Positions 47,232 through 58,849 are shown, counted from the first letter of the stretch. The stretch is 64,000 nucleotides of DNA from Oxytricha trifallax (GCA_000711775.1 ARYC01000277.1:62001-126000), one strand, 5' to 3'. The notes: a model not told the origin generated them from the sequence alone. Made by a program: numbers and translations.

Positions 47232-49122
47232 ATGAGAGGTTTGGGGTCAGTTTATGACAGTGAGTATATAGATTTATTGTTTAAGTTGCGTTATGGATGT
47301 GATGAATATAGTGAATAACTCAAGCCTATTCTAAATTACTCATCTATAGCAAGGCTGCTCAATAAATTTCCAGCAACAGTTAAGTCTCACTGTCTATTAG
47401 CATAAATTAAAAAAATAGCATCTTAATTTAAGCCTAAGAGACCTTCAAAATTTTAGCAACATCTTATCGATTATCTAATTAGGTCAATTTTGTTAGAAAA
47501 TCGAAAGTTTAAATATTTAAAAAAATGAACAAATCTACTACAAAATATAATGTATAATATTAAATTTATAATTTCGAATCTAATTAATTTTGATTATTTA
47601 ACCAAAATGAAGGGCAGAGGTTTCATAGTTTGGCAGCGCTAAATAACTTTTAGAAATTAAGGTTACTGCTGCTGATCATGTGGGTTTGTTTTTCGTTGAT
47701 TTTAAATGCATAAACTCTGCCCAAATTTTAAGATTAGTAATGTGAGGAGCCTCTCGCGAAATCTTTTTGTTGTTGCGAGTCACTCCAGTTTATTTTGTTT
47801 GATTATACAAAATTATCATTTTTCTTATGTTATTCTTCTAATAAGTACTATATGCATTTTATAGTAAAAATTATTACTTTTTTCTTATCATATAATCTCA
47901 TCTTAATATGGTAAAACTTTAAGGTTGCTATTTTTAGTAACTTAATTTCTTTCTAAACACAATATGCTTTTTTGCATAAACCGCAAGTTGAATATGAGGA
48001 AAAATAAACAGTAAAGAAGAAAGACATGAATAAATAAAAAGTAAAAGCAAAGTGACTCGCAAAAAAATAATAATTTTGTGACTCACTCCGCAAATAAAGA
48101 AACTAAAAATTTTGACAGCATTTAAGCATGTCTCCTAACCGGGGACAAAACCTGCACAATATATATTGTTGAACTACACAGCCTTGAAACATATAGCTTC
48201 ACCTAATGACGGAGTAAAGTCACTCCATCCTAATCAAATTATTAAAATCACCAAGTAATTAAATTTTTAAAATTTTATTATAAACTACATATTATTAGTT
48301 TTGTGTATTTGTCTGAATATTCATTATCTCGATTTTTCAATAAATTCGACCTAAATCAATGATAAGAAAATTAAATATTATGCTAATTTCTCTTTGGCCT
48401 AAAGAGCTGTGATGTTTCATCTCCAATTTCCCGAGCTTCACATCTCTGCATAATCTATAGCTAACATTTATAAAAAGAATATAATATCTTACAAAACAGT
48501 CAATCGTATAAAGAAAGTGATTGACTTTAATGTTCCATTTTCTAAGGATAATTTAAATTATACATTCGATTTAATGCAAAGTCATAAGAGCATAATATAA
48601 AGTTCATACATGCTGATGACGCAGTATTCACCTTAAATACCTTCATATTAAGGTCTTGGTATAAAAGGTACAGCAACATAGAAGTTTATGATCAAAAGGT
48701 AAAGGTATAAACTCATGAAATCCTTGGTGGAATCACTGAAGATAGTGACCTTGAGACGTTTGTTATTCACCCTCGTTCTATAAAGACTGAATAATAAATT
48801 TAGTTTTTGCAATAGTTCAGAGATAAATATGCTGACAAAGAGATCATCCTGTTTGTTGATAACTTATCAGTTCATAAAACTAAAGACTCAAGGAGAGAAT
48901 ATGAACGATTATACATAAAACCTGTATTTAATGTTCCTTACAGCTCTGGAATTGAACAATATGGGCCTATTGAAAGGACATTCCAAAAAACTTCTGCTCT
49001 ATCATTTAATGAACGATTTAAAGATAGATACAGTAGATTTTATGAAGAGTGCTGCCAAGAGAGTCAGTGATGATATAGCTAAAGTGTGCGATAGAGAAGG
49101 GAGAACTTGTGTTTATATATGA
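47232..49122 (+). pseudogene. TBE copy 2: transposase, interrupted by an inserted element
   Basis: ATG 47232: GSVYDSEYIDLLFKLRYGCD, matching copy 1. After the insertion (47499-48345) it resumes with FSLAQRAVMFHLQFPELHIS and AQSIANIYKK. The catalytic core then appears: EIILFVDNLSVHKTKDSRRE (second Asp), KPVFNVPYSS, and in a shifted frame LLKGHSKKLLLYHLMNDLKI and DTVDFMKSAAKRVSDD to TGA 49120. The frame change falls at the NPIE-type block, so the third acidic residue cannot be read cleanly. Tc1/mariner superfamily. Confidence 0.85.
47499..48345. mobile_element. Non-coding insertion in the TBE transposase
   Basis: The two halves of the transposase are separated by about 850 bp that copy 1 lacks at this point. 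The ends are roughly inverted: GAAAATCGAAAG..AATATT..ACAAAT at the left versus the complement AAAAATCGAGAT..AATATT..ACAAAT at the right, about 75% alike over 90 bp. Inside, GCGAGTCACTCC (47785) faces AGTGACTCGC (48050). No frame recognised. Borders are good to about 10 bp and no target duplication was defined. Confidence 0.6.
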
Positions 49123-49169
49123 GTTTTGGATTTAAACGGATGAATATATTCACATATTAAATTGCAGGG

Positions 49170-50029
49170 ATTCACCATCTCTTTCTTTTCCTCCTCTTAT
49201 GGCTTGCTTGGACCCATTTTTCTTCTCTTAGTGCCAGCTCATACATCTACGTTCATCTCGTCTGGCTTTTATAAATCTTTGAAGAGTCACTTACTTAATT
49301 CATTTTTTACTTAAGACTTTCTCTCTCTCTGTTTAATTTACTACACTCTTTCATCAATTAAATATAAGTTACAGGTTTTCTATAAAGTTAAAGGTCTAAG
49401 CTTACTTGAAATGAATTGATACTTCTGCAGTTCCTAAAGCCAGGAATCACTGATTTAAATTCCTGCTTATCTTTCTCTTCAGGAGAGATGCTGTAGCGTT
49501 CTTGTGAGCTTCTTAAAGTACTTCATTTAAGTACTCTGGTTTTAGAGTACCAAGAACTTCAAAGAAGAAGTTTCTCTCTGGTAACTTATTTGAGAGTTGC
49601 AATTTTGATGGTAGGTAGAGAGCAATATATTTATCACTCATGGCTTCATCAAAGAGGTTTGTCACTGAGATCTCATGGTAGTTAAGTATCTCAATTATCT
49701 ATATTTCATTGGTCTTTAAAGCTTTTTTCTCTTTAATAAGTAAGGCTTTTAAGAATGAGATTTTTGTTACTTTCTGTGTTTGCAAGAACAATCAACTATG
49801 GTTAATATATTGGTATTTGATAAAAGCTTACCTTGCTATACCAAACATCTCTAGACGTCCTCTTAAACTTTGAAATTTTCCTATCAATTCTTGAGATTGA
49901 ATTTTTTTCATTGCATAATTTACATACTCCATCTTGCTTCCGATTTCTATAAATGTTTTTATGAAATTCTAAAATTATGGATATCCATTCTAAAATTACT
50001 AAAATTTTACTACTAAATATGAGATCCAC
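49170..50029 (-). pseudogene. TBE copy 2: 22-kDa-type ORF
   Basis: Minus strand, opposite to the other two TBE genes. Readable blocks in shifting frames: a Cys pair in GVCKLCNEKNS, FKRTSRDVWYSKVSF, IKEKKALKTNEIQIIEILNY, HEISVTNLFDEAMSDKYIAL, LPSKLQLSNKLPERNFFFEV and TLKPEYLNEVLQEAHKN, then a Lys/Glu-rich tail. Aligns throughout with copy 1 (20.9-21.8 kb). The CxxC pair is not obvious in copy 1. Function unknown. Confidence 0.7.
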
Positions 50030-50099
50030 CTGGAGGTCAACCTGAATAAAATAGGAAGAGAAAAATGGAGGAACTTCTCAAAGTTTTAATGATTGACTT

Positions 50100-50345
50100 C
50101 CATTTTTATCAAACTTTCTCCATTAAATTGCTCCTAACAAATAATTAATTTAATTAAGTGGTACTCCTAATTTATTTAAAACTTAATTAGGAGGTTATAT
50201 TAAAGTTTAAAACATTATTAGGTGGTACATTAAAAAAATTAAATTTTTGAAAACCTCCCCTCCTAAATTTACAAGAACAGCTTTAGGAGGACCACCTAAC
50301 TTCACAAAACATATTTAGGTGGATTTTAATGAATAAAATGGATGA
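50100..50345. promoter_or_regulatory. TBE copy 2: intergenic block with repeated AGGAGG/CTCCTAA motifs
   Basis: Between the divergent 22-kDa and zinc-finger/kinase genes. Contains GCTCCTAA, ACTCCTAATTT, TTAATTAGGAGGTT, ATTAGGTGGTAC, CCTCCTAAATTT, TTTAGGAGGACC and TTTAGGTGGA, arranged in both orientations. The same words in the same gene interval are found in copy 1 at 20640-20830, although the order differs. A bidirectional promoter or protein-binding array is a reasonable guess. Confidence 0.5.
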
Positions 50346-50510
50346 ATTAGTATATAAATTATTTTAAAATTAAGAAACAAAAAACCAATGTCTCACAATC
50401 TGTTCTCATTAAACCTCTCTAAACCTTTGAGGATATGCTCTTACTCTTGTATAAAGATAGAATTTAAACAGCTTGTATAATTATTGATAGCACTTATTAT
50501 ATGAGCGCCA

Positions 50511-51951
50511 ACTTGCTTAGAAAAGCGGCATTACTTGGCATTAGTCAGCAAAAACTTTCTTTCATGAATCAAAAGAAAATTGAGACTTGCGATTCCTCCA
50601 CCCAATATGAGCCTGTAATTCTCTAACCTTGTGTCTCAGACTTTGATTAGCAATTCAGATGTCAAATATAAATACAGAGCGAAGAAATTCAATGCGAAGT
50701 TCCATTTGAAAATGGGAAGAGAAAAAAGAAATTAAAGCATTACATATATGCGAAGATTGTTAGAAGAACTTTACTTATAAATCTGCTCTTAAGCTTCATA
50801 TCTTAAAGAAGAATTCTAACAATTCGAAGCTCTATCTTAATGATGATAAGATAGATGAAAAATATATCTGCCCTTACTGTATTAAGTAATACAATCATTC
50901 AAGGGATTTAAAAGTTCATCTATAAAACCATCATGGCAAGAAATTTGAAGTAATAGATCCAGAGACTGGTGAGGCCTTCCTTTTAAAAAGAAAGCCAAGA
51001 GACCCTTTAGAATCCTTGGAACAAAGATAAAAAAAAGAAAAAATAAACTTATTAAAGCAGTGAGAAATTTCCCTGAATCAGAGATAGTAAAAATAACTCT
51101 TAAGATGCATGCACTCAAACTTCCAATTTTTAATAAAATTTATCTTAAAAGAGTGTAAAGAAAGTTATCTTATCCTTGAGGATAAGAGAGAAATAGGTCA
51201 TAACTGATAAGCATCGCTTACAAGATTTATCCATTCAACTACTTTAATTGCGATGACAAGTATCAAATGGAATTTGTCAATTAGTACTAAGCTCTTACTA
51301 AAGCAAGGGATAGACAATTTACTAAAGCAAGGGATAGACAATGCATATTTATAATTAAGCTCTATGCAATTTTGCTTGCTCAAGATCATGTTGCTTTTCG
51401 TCTCCCTTTATTCTAAATGACTTTAAGAGACTACATTTAAGATTAAAGGATTCCAAAGTTAGCTACCTCTTATACTTAAAAATGTTTGAAAAGGCATTAA
51501 AGAGCTGCACACTTTAAGATATGTTCATAGTCTGAGAATATTATACTTGACTTTTAACCTCTCAGAGTATTAATAATTGATTTCAATAGATCATAGAGAG
51601 TTGAAGCTTCAGAGACTTGGCAACGTGTATGGTACTCCTGGATAATTTGCAGAAAGGGAGGACTAGAGAGATGGTGATATTAAGTAGGATATATGGGCTC
51701 TAGCAGCAATAAATGCTGAATGCGATATGCCAAGAAATTATTACTTTAGCTGAAAGAGAGAAATATTCAAAGCAGAGAATACGGCAATATCTAGACAAGA
51801 ATAAGATAAAAGGTAAAATGAAAGATAGTCCAAAGTAGATAATCATAAAGCCTAAACATAGAACGGACCATACAATAGACTAAATTGTAATTTGGATAGG
51901 AGAAATAAAGTTTAAAAAGTGCCTCATGATGTCAAAGTACTGTTTGAGTGA
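50511..51951 (+). pseudogene. TBE copy 2: zinc-finger/protein-kinase ORF (57-kDa type)
   Basis: ATG 50511 (MSANLLRKAALLG) to TGA 51949, about 480 codons. Two C2H2 fingers: CEDCQKNFTYKSALKLH and CPYCIKQYNHSRDLKVHLQNHH, with TAA read as Gln inside both. A basic linker follows, then a kinase half: MEFVNQYQALTKARDRQ, HVAFRLPLFQMTLRDY, a catalytic region now unclear, VLIIDFNRSQRVEASETWQR (DFG-like IDFN), VYGTPGQFAERE and DIWALAAINAECDMPRNYYF. A 23-24-bp tandem duplication lies at 51296-51343 (TTTACTAAAGCAAGGGATAG twice). Frame changes occur before finger 1 and in the kinase half. Confidence 0.85.
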
Positions 51952-52111
51952 ATAATAAAAATAATACACCTGTATTACACACAAATTTACATTACATTTA
52001 AACCCTAAACCCTTACATAACCCTATTAAAACACTAATAAAGTATGCTTAATTTGTCCACTTATACCATTAAAATACTCAATCAAATAACTTCAGGGGTT
52101 TTAGGGTTTTG

Positions 52112-52919
52112 ATTATCCTGAATTTAAAAAAAATGGAAAGCATCCTAAACAAGTCAAGGCAGATGCTCAACTCATGAGTCACTTGAATTATTATGATGAT
52201 TCAATGCATTTAGTAATGGTTAAAAACTTAATTGATTTTTACTCAATTTTTGAGTGTTTTTTAAGTATATATTAAGCATTTTAATTAAAATTTTATGTTT
52301 TACTAAATTTCAAAAATTAGTTTCGCACTCTTTAAATATAATATAATTCAGGATTAAAAACATAAATAGGATATACATAAATCTAATAAGAATTAACACT
52401 TTCTTAAGAGAATTCTTAGTACTCAAAGAACAATGAATTAGGGTGCTTAACATTGTTCTTTGGTAAACATATATTTCTAAATAGAATTGTCAAAATTTTA
52501 CGCATCTTTGACTCTTGAATCATATTTGATGATTTTTTGTAACTAAATCTTGAAATTTGATTACACATGCAATATAGATTTAAATATTATATATCAGTTA
52601 AATCATTAATCAAATCAACATGAAGTGTAACTAAATTTTATAAAAATTATTGAATATATAGATTAGAAAAAACTTCTAGAAAGTGAGTTTTTTTATTAAT
52701 GTTGTAGGGACTCTGGCACCATAGTATTTAGAGAATCTTGTGATTAGGTAAAACAGAATTAGAAAGTGTAGTTGATGCTGACCACATCTTGGAGCAAACC
52801 ATTTTATTATAGGCATGACGATTAAATTATTTTATTTATATAATATATTAATACGTTAAAGCTGTTAATTTAAATATAGTTTCCTTAAGTTCACTTACCA
52901 TTATTATTTATTATTCAAC
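52112..52919. other. AT-rich spacer right of the TBE
   Basis: Flanking germline DNA with no recognised frame or repeat. Confidence 0.45.
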
Positions 52920-53425
52920 CGTCTCCACTTTTTACAAAAGTGGAGACGCTTGCAGGATTTTTATCAATTTTATTAAATTATACTATAACTTGACTAGCAT
53001 GTTATTAATTTAATTACATATTTATCATCATTAATGATTAATTAATTATTAAACTTAATAAAATTGTATCAAAACTCAGGATTCAAATACTATAACATTT
53101 ATTAGACATCCTTTTGTAATTAATTATTTCTAAATAGAATTATTAAAGTCATCATATGATTGTATTAAATAGCAATTTTACGCAATAATATACTTAAAAA
53201 TTTTTCCTTTTTGGAATTCTAAAGATCTAAAAGGATCTCTATTCTTTATAAGGATTATAGAATCCTGAACTTAGGAATAAGTCTAATATATTTTTAACTT
53301 TCATTAATATTTGGCCATAAGCATTATTAATATAATGAGTTAATTTAATAGATTTAATTATGCTTAAAATAATATATTTACATAAAATCCTGTGACCGTC
53401 GCCACTTTTTTAAAAAGTGGGGACG
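52920..53425. mobile_element. Small element bounded by palindromes, family C
   Basis: Two hairpins of the same design, CGTCTCCACTTTTT..AAAAGTGGAGACG (52920-52948) and CGTCGCCACTTTTT..AAAAAGTGGGGACG (53397-53425). Just inside each is the same word in inverted orientation (CAGGATTTTTAT at the left, ATAAAATCCTG at the right), so together they form terminal inverted repeats each starting with a palindrome. The core ACTTTT/AAAAGT is shared with family A at 17408 and 24.7-24.9 kb. Interior AT-rich, no gene. Confidence 0.6.
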
Positions 53426-53751
53426 CTTGAAAATTTAATAAAAAAGTTCTTTAATGTTAATATATAAGTATGCAATGCTCAAGCTGTAGAAGCTGAACTT
53501 AAAAATATTAAAATATTTTTAATTGTCATGATCTTAATTGATTCATAATTTACAATAAGTGATATATAATTAATGAATGACAATATTATAAAGAAAACCT
53601 TAAAAATTGAATGCTATATAAAGTTGTCTTATAAATTAAGAATATTGGAAGGCATCAATTTTCTTTCTATAAGAACTATGCATTTATTAATTTATTCAGA
53701 GTAGTTAAATCATGACGGAGATTGCAAGACATATCTGAAGGATATTGAGTA

Positions 53752-54296
53752 AAAATTGATGCAAAATCCAAAATTAATTGAATAATCAAAAATTTACTTA
53801 CGCCATTTTAATATTTATTTTTTTAATTCTAATTAAACACTACTCTATCTCGAAATTTTATTGACTTCGAGATACAGTGCGATAGAGTAATATTATTTAT
53901 TAAAATTACTAATAACTGAAAATAAATGAAATGTAGTTTTAAATATTTAAATGTTATTTATTAAGAAATCTTATCAATATAATATAATATAATATAAATT
54001 ACAAGTAAATAAAATGAAATAAGTTTAAGTATTTATGTATAGATGGTTAAGTTATATGAAAAGTAAATTAATTAATCAGTTAATAATAAATAACATTTAA
54101 ATATTTAAAAACTACATTTCATTTATTTTCAGTTATTAGTAATTTTAATAAATAATATTACTCTATCGTACTGTATCTCGAAGTCAATAAAATTTCGAGA
54201 TAGAGTAGTATTTAATTAGAATTAAAAAAATAAATATTAAAATGGCGTAAGTAAATTTTTGATTATTCAATTAATTTTGGATTTTGCATCAATTTT
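53752..54296. mobile_element. MITE copy 3 (TA target)
   Basis: 545 bp with inverted arms of about 235 bp. Ends AAAATTGATGCAAAATCC...GGATTTTGCATCAATTTT, flanked by TA (53750-53751 and 54297-54298). The arms carry ACTCTATCTCGAAATTTTAT and the matching GATAGAGTA, a variant of the ACTCTAT/ATAGAGT words of the other two copies. Arms are nearly identical. Loop with an ATAATATAAT run. No gene. Confidence 0.85.
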
Positions 54297-54779
54297 TACT
54301 CATTGTCACATAAAAGGAAAAAGAATATTAGTATTTGTGAGAGCAGTTAATTGTAAAATTCAAAATTTGATCTCTATGTGAATGAATGCACTTACATAAC
54401 TTTGCTACAAAACTCTAGTGCTCTGGATATTATGAAGAACTAATGAATGAACTCTTGTCCACTGAAAATCATTCAAATATATTGTGAGCTTTAAAAAATA
54501 TTTTTCGTACTGGCTGCTTCGATGTGGAGCATCATAAATATAGATATTCTACGAAAGTATTGTTTAACCAGCGGTATTTTAAATTTTGCACTTAACTAAA
54601 AATGCTCTTTTACCAAATTGATTATAGTAAAATCTTAAATTATATAAACCCCATCGTCATGTCATCAGCAAAGTAAATTTTTTATAGAGTAAACAAATAT
54701 AATAAAGACTAAGATTCCAATTTAATATCAAATCTCAGTCATTAACTTGATCTTCAAATAGAATAAAATGCTTAATGTC

Positions 54780-56082
54780 TCCATCATGCTAGTTCTTTTA
54801 TTCCCAATTTTTATAAATTTTATATAGGATCATGCGAGTTGTATTTCATTATTGTCTCTTGAATGCTAATGTTAGAATTATAAATATTTGAGCTATTAAT
54901 CTGTTGTTATTGTAGAAATTGCTTTATTATGAGCTATGATTGCTGCTACTATACTGGAATAATTTATTCAACTTTTTAATTAAAAAAATGCATTTCATTA
55001 AATGACTCGAGTGGTTATTATTTTAATAATTTCATTGATTTTATCATGTTTTTAGTTTTATTTTCTTTGCATTCCTTAATTTTATCATTAAAAGTATCAA
55101 CTACTACTTGAGTTTCCTCTAAATATCCTCAATTCTTTTTTCTAAGCCATAAACTTGTCATTCAATTAATTAATCCTATTTTAATGCTATTCTTGCTTTT
55201 TTTAAAGCCTAAAGTTGACTCATGTATTGTTTTTTAAAGCTTGATGATCTGGTCATTGATCCTTTTTACATTTTTGCTAATGACTCTGTTGCAGCCCCTA
55301 GAGTAAGAGCTACCTTTTTTATATCTTCAACAAAATTTAGAATATATATTGTATATCCTCTCTCCCGTCAGCAACTTGTTTTGAAACTTTCTCAATGTCA
55401 ACATCCTTGATATAGGATTTCAATTTATTCATTTTGAGAATAGCTTCATTAATTTGGTCTTTTAATTTTTAACATAGTGGATTTTGCAGCAAATCTGGCA
55501 CCTATTTCACTATTCATTCATATATTTCTTCCCGAGCTTTAGATGTATGCTCGTCAAATTTCTTCTCAATTAAATCTTCTATCTGATTAAGTTCTGGAAA
55601 TGTTGTGTCGCTTTTTATTTGTGATAATTCAGATTCTGTGTGTTTTAATTCAGACTGCAAGGATAATAAGTCCATCCTGGGGGTTTTGATTCTTTGAAGT
55701 AGCTTATGAATTTTAGCTTAAGATAGAGATAATATCATTACTCTTGTTCGCCTTGACTGGTGTTGTTTTAGTATTTTTCTATGCTGAATATTACTACTTT
55801 TTACTAGATGAGTAGCTGCCTTGCTATCAGCTTTTCTAGAATTCAGCGTTGAAACAATCCAGTTCTTGTGTATATTTATAGTATCGGCTCCAAACTTTAT
55901 TTTAAGCTGTATTTTAATTTCTTTATATGTCTACTTGCTAAGCTTGCCTGCTTTCTTTATATGTTCTAAAATCTTCTGCTTTGACTCCTTTTATCTCAGC
56001 TCCTCTAGCTACTCTTCATTAAATAAGTCGGCAGTGTAACCAGAGTTCTCATCACATTAATTTTCTGATAAAGGAGACTCAT
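54780..56082 (-). pseudogene. Decayed coiled-coil protein gene
   Basis: Minus-strand reading in ciliate code gives a long helical, Lys/Glu/Gln-rich protein in three successive frames. First: LFNEEQLEELRQKESKQKIL, MDLLSLQSELKHTESELSQI, PELNQIEDLIEKKFDEHTSK (with one TGA at 55516), LKDQINEAILKMNKLKSYIK. Then VEDIKKVALTLGAATESLAK, SQLQALKKARIALKQDQLIE. Then EETQVVVDTFNDKIKECKEN and a Gln/Asn-rich tail to about 54780. The hand-over points imply 1-nt losses or 2-nt gains. Coherence of the coiled coil across frames supports a real gene that has decayed. The plus-strand ORFs at 55222-56039 are shadows. A small palindrome lies about 600 bp upstream (56678), as for the ORF at 61.3-62.4 kb. Confidence 0.45.
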
Positions 56083-56677
56083 TTTTTTACTTTTGTTTTT
56101 ATTTTTAAGTTTTTCCCCATATATTGAAATGTATCACTTATTGTAGAGTCTTGCTTAAATTTTTTATATTGCTATATTTAAGTTTAAAATAGGCAGAAAG
56201 TGATTCTAAATTAAATGTTTTTAGAAACTTAAAATAAAGTGACTTTAAGTGTAATAGCTATCCATTAAGTATTTTTAAGTTTGTTGATAAATATACTAAT
56301 TTATTTATAGAATCAAAAAAATTAAAACTCTAATAAAGTATCACAAACAATCACAAACAATAACAACTTTTTTTATTTAACTTAAATTAAAATACAGTAA
56401 AAATTATTAGTTAATTGAAAATTTCAAGCATTAAACTTTAATAAAGTCTCACAAAGTATAATATTTTATTATTTAAAGACTTTTCTATTATGCTTTCGAT
56501 TTAATGATACATAAATTTACTATGGCTATGATAAAATCCTACCTTGAAAGTTACACAGGCGTTTAAAGCACCTGTCATTCTTATTTTTAAACAAGCTCAT
56601 TAACACTATTAAATTATTCGTTTTCTTAGTAAGAGCTATAATTGTATTATTTTTTTTAAATCTTTTAGGGGCATTTC

Positions 56678-56696
56678 TTCACCATTACATGATGAA
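56678..56696. repeat. Small palindrome TTCACCATTACATGATGAA, copy 1
   Basis: Centre of a block of about 45 bp (GGGGCATTT..TTCACCATTACATGATGAAATTTTACC) that recurs at 62505-62545. In both places it lies between two minus-strand gene-like frames, in the 5' flank of the downstream one. Confidence 0.55.
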
Positions 56697-56875
56697 ATTT
56701 TACCCAAAAGTAGAAAAGAAGATAGAAAACATCTAAAAGACTTGATTTTACTGATTTAAAATTTTCACAAAATTCAAAAAAACTATTGTTTAAAATCTAA
56801 AAATTTTAGTTATTAAATAATATAATTTTAATTAGAAAAATATTTCCTTTAACCTTAAAAGTAATGTTGCTCATT

Positions 56876-57729
56876 TCATAAAATATTATTCTTTTAAATA
56901 GGCTACTAGTTAAAAAGGTTGCCCTCTTAATCAATGACTCCTTCATCGTGGAGTTGCATCACTAGCTGCTTAAAGTTGACTAGTTAGTCAATTTAACCCC
57001 TTAACTAAATCATTTCATCCCTAACTCTTTGATTTTGTTCCATAAATTTATGTTTTAACTTAATACCAATGTTTGGACAAGACTTCTATTCTTCTATATC
57101 AACTTGCCTGGGTTTTCTTTTTGTGCTATGTTCTATTAAAAAGGCAGATCTTCCCTTGTTAAATAAAGAAAAGATAAATATTAAATTGGACTTACTACTG
57201 TAGCTTATTGAATTATTTAGAGCATCTAAGAATTTGGGCTTTATGTGTGCAATATTATTCTGTAAATTATCAAGTCTTACTACCCTTTATTCCTTAGCTC
57301 TCTAAATCATCTAATTAATTCCTTCTGTGTCTAAAGTAAGTAGAATATCAGTAAATTTATTTCTTGTTTAAATGGAACAAGTCCATTTAGTCTGACAAAT
57401 ACTTCAATATAGAGGGCTTATCTTCATCATAAGAGAGAAAGTCATCTGCAGTAAGTCCCTCGATCTGTGGAATTGCTGAAAGTATCACATCACTACTTTT
57501 CAAAAACTATAAAAAAGTCTAACAACTTATAGTACCTCCTTCTACCCTGTAAGAATGCTTCGGAATAAGTATATATTTGAGCAATTGAGTTTTGGCAAGT
57601 ATGCCCAACACTCCAAAGTCAGGAAATCGTAGAGTTCCTATTTTGAGCCTATCTTTGATCTGACCTAACTGGCATAGACACCTTGCAAATTGTTGTTGAT
57701 ATTGTCTTATTAAATATTGCTGCTTTAAA
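56876..57729 (-). pseudogene. Hypothetical protein gene with one frame change
   Basis: The first part (57729 to about 57357) reads QQYLIRQYQQQFARCLCQLG, GTLRFPDFGVLGILAKTQLL, VILSAIPQIEGLTADDFLSY and DEDKPSILKYLSDQMDLFHL. A +1 change near AAATAAATTTAC, just before a TGA at 57348, leads into the second part: FTDILLTLDTEGIN, NIAHIKPKFLDALNN, STKRKPRQVDIEEQ, FMEQNQRVRDEMIQLRGQID, FKQLVMQLHDEGVID to TGA 56876. The protein sense is continuous across the change, and C-terminal residues are coiled-coil-like. No Met start fixed and no domain recognised. Either a decayed gene or a single sequencing or assembly slip. Confidence 0.45.
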
Positions 57730-57825
57730 TATAATTAAAATACAATAGTGAAAAATAAAAATTTGTGAAGAGTTTGTGAGAGTTTTAATTTAATTAAAGC
57801 TTTTTTTAATTTATTTACAAAATGA

Positions 57826-58181
57826 TCATTCTCTATAAAATAAGTAAAATATAAACTTAAAAGAAATCAAAGCAATTTATGGAGATGAGGAATCTACAAA
57901 ATTAAAAATAGTCCAATATTAGAAACTTTTTGCATTAAGGTCCTTGTCGATGACCATCATCAGACGAGGAAGGTGAGGTTTCAGAATAAAATACCTTGAA
58001 AAACGATAATTCACAGGTTGAATTGGTCTATTGTAAACCAACTTGCTTAATGGCTCCAGGTTAGCTTGAGCTTGATGATTAAAAATTGATCTATCTAACA
58101 AATTCTCACATCCACAAGTCAGAGAAAAGAGTACTGCTAAATATCGAAAACAAAATAATTAATACCTAAATTATAGAACAT
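57826..58181 (-). CDS. Small putative secreted protein with a 29-nt intron
   Basis: ATG 58181, first exon of 16 nt, a GT-AG intron of 29 nt (58165-58137, GTATTAATT...GATATTTAG), second exon 58136-57826 ending in TGA. Spliced length is 327 nt, a multiple of three, giving 108 residues. The N-terminus MFYNLAVLFSLTCGCENLLD looks like a signal peptide. Then SIFNHQAQANLEPLSKLVYN, RFSRYFILKPHLPRLMMVID, and a hydrophobic C-terminus. The intron size is in the range of short ciliate introns, and without it the reading has no start. No family recognised. Confidence 0.35.
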
Positions 58182-58849
58182 CGGAGGCTTATAAGTGCTA
58201 TGGAGGGAGGCAATGGTTAACTAAATGCTTTAAGTGAAGAGTAGTTTAAAACAACTTTTCTACAAATAGAAAAACTAAGCTAAAATAGGTCTATTAATTT
58301 ATAATTAAATAATTCTCAATAATAAGAAAAATTTACAAAGTAAAGTCCACTCATTCACTTGAGTCCAGATATCTTATTACAAGAAGATGACCATAATGTA
58401 AGAAAATTTAACTATAATATTTAACTCCCCTATTTTAATAAATAAGTTACAGGCATTCAAAAACATAATGCAAATCCACACAATGTAGCACGTACCATTA
58501 TAGGCTTATCAGGAACTTATATCATATTCATTGGTGCACAAAAAACAATTAATGAAAAGATTAAAAATTGATATCTCCAAAGTCAACATGGCGATTTGAT
58601 TTTGAAAAAATAAGACAAGATAAAAAAGTAAAGTTAATTAACATGAGAAAATATACTAAATCAAATTAATATAGAAAATGCTATTAGTCAAATGCAATAA
58701 AGTTCTCAATAAATATTCTCAGCCAAATAAATCCATGATTATTTTATTGTAAAGTTATGTCTTCGGGTCCCGCTTTAAAAAATTAGAAAGATTATAATAA
58801 AAAAGATATGAATTAAAACAAGTCAATAATAAATATTGATGAGAGTGGT

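Larger units (their letters stand above)
47097..52111. mobile_element. TBE transposon (copy 2)
   Basis: The right end is GGGGTTTTAGGGTTTTG (52095-52111) followed by ATT, an ANT target triplet. Inside it, about 80 bp are repeated inverted at the left: GTTGTTTGATTG...ATATAAGTGGACAAATTAAGC at 47115-47160 versus 52030-52095. The left telomere-like end is not recognisable (ATTCGCTTCAGG instead of C4A4), so the left border is approximate. Length is 5.0 kb; an inserted element of about 0.85 kb explains most of the excess over 4.1 kb. Genes: transposase (+), 22-kDa type (-), zinc-finger/kinase (+), the same order as copy 1 in the opposite orientation. Confidence 0.85.

Noticed and set aside
57340-57365. 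Euplotes-type +1 frameshift site (AAATAA)
   Set aside because: TAA and TAG are sense codons throughout this DNA, so the Euplotes mechanism does not apply; decay or a sequence slip is simpler.
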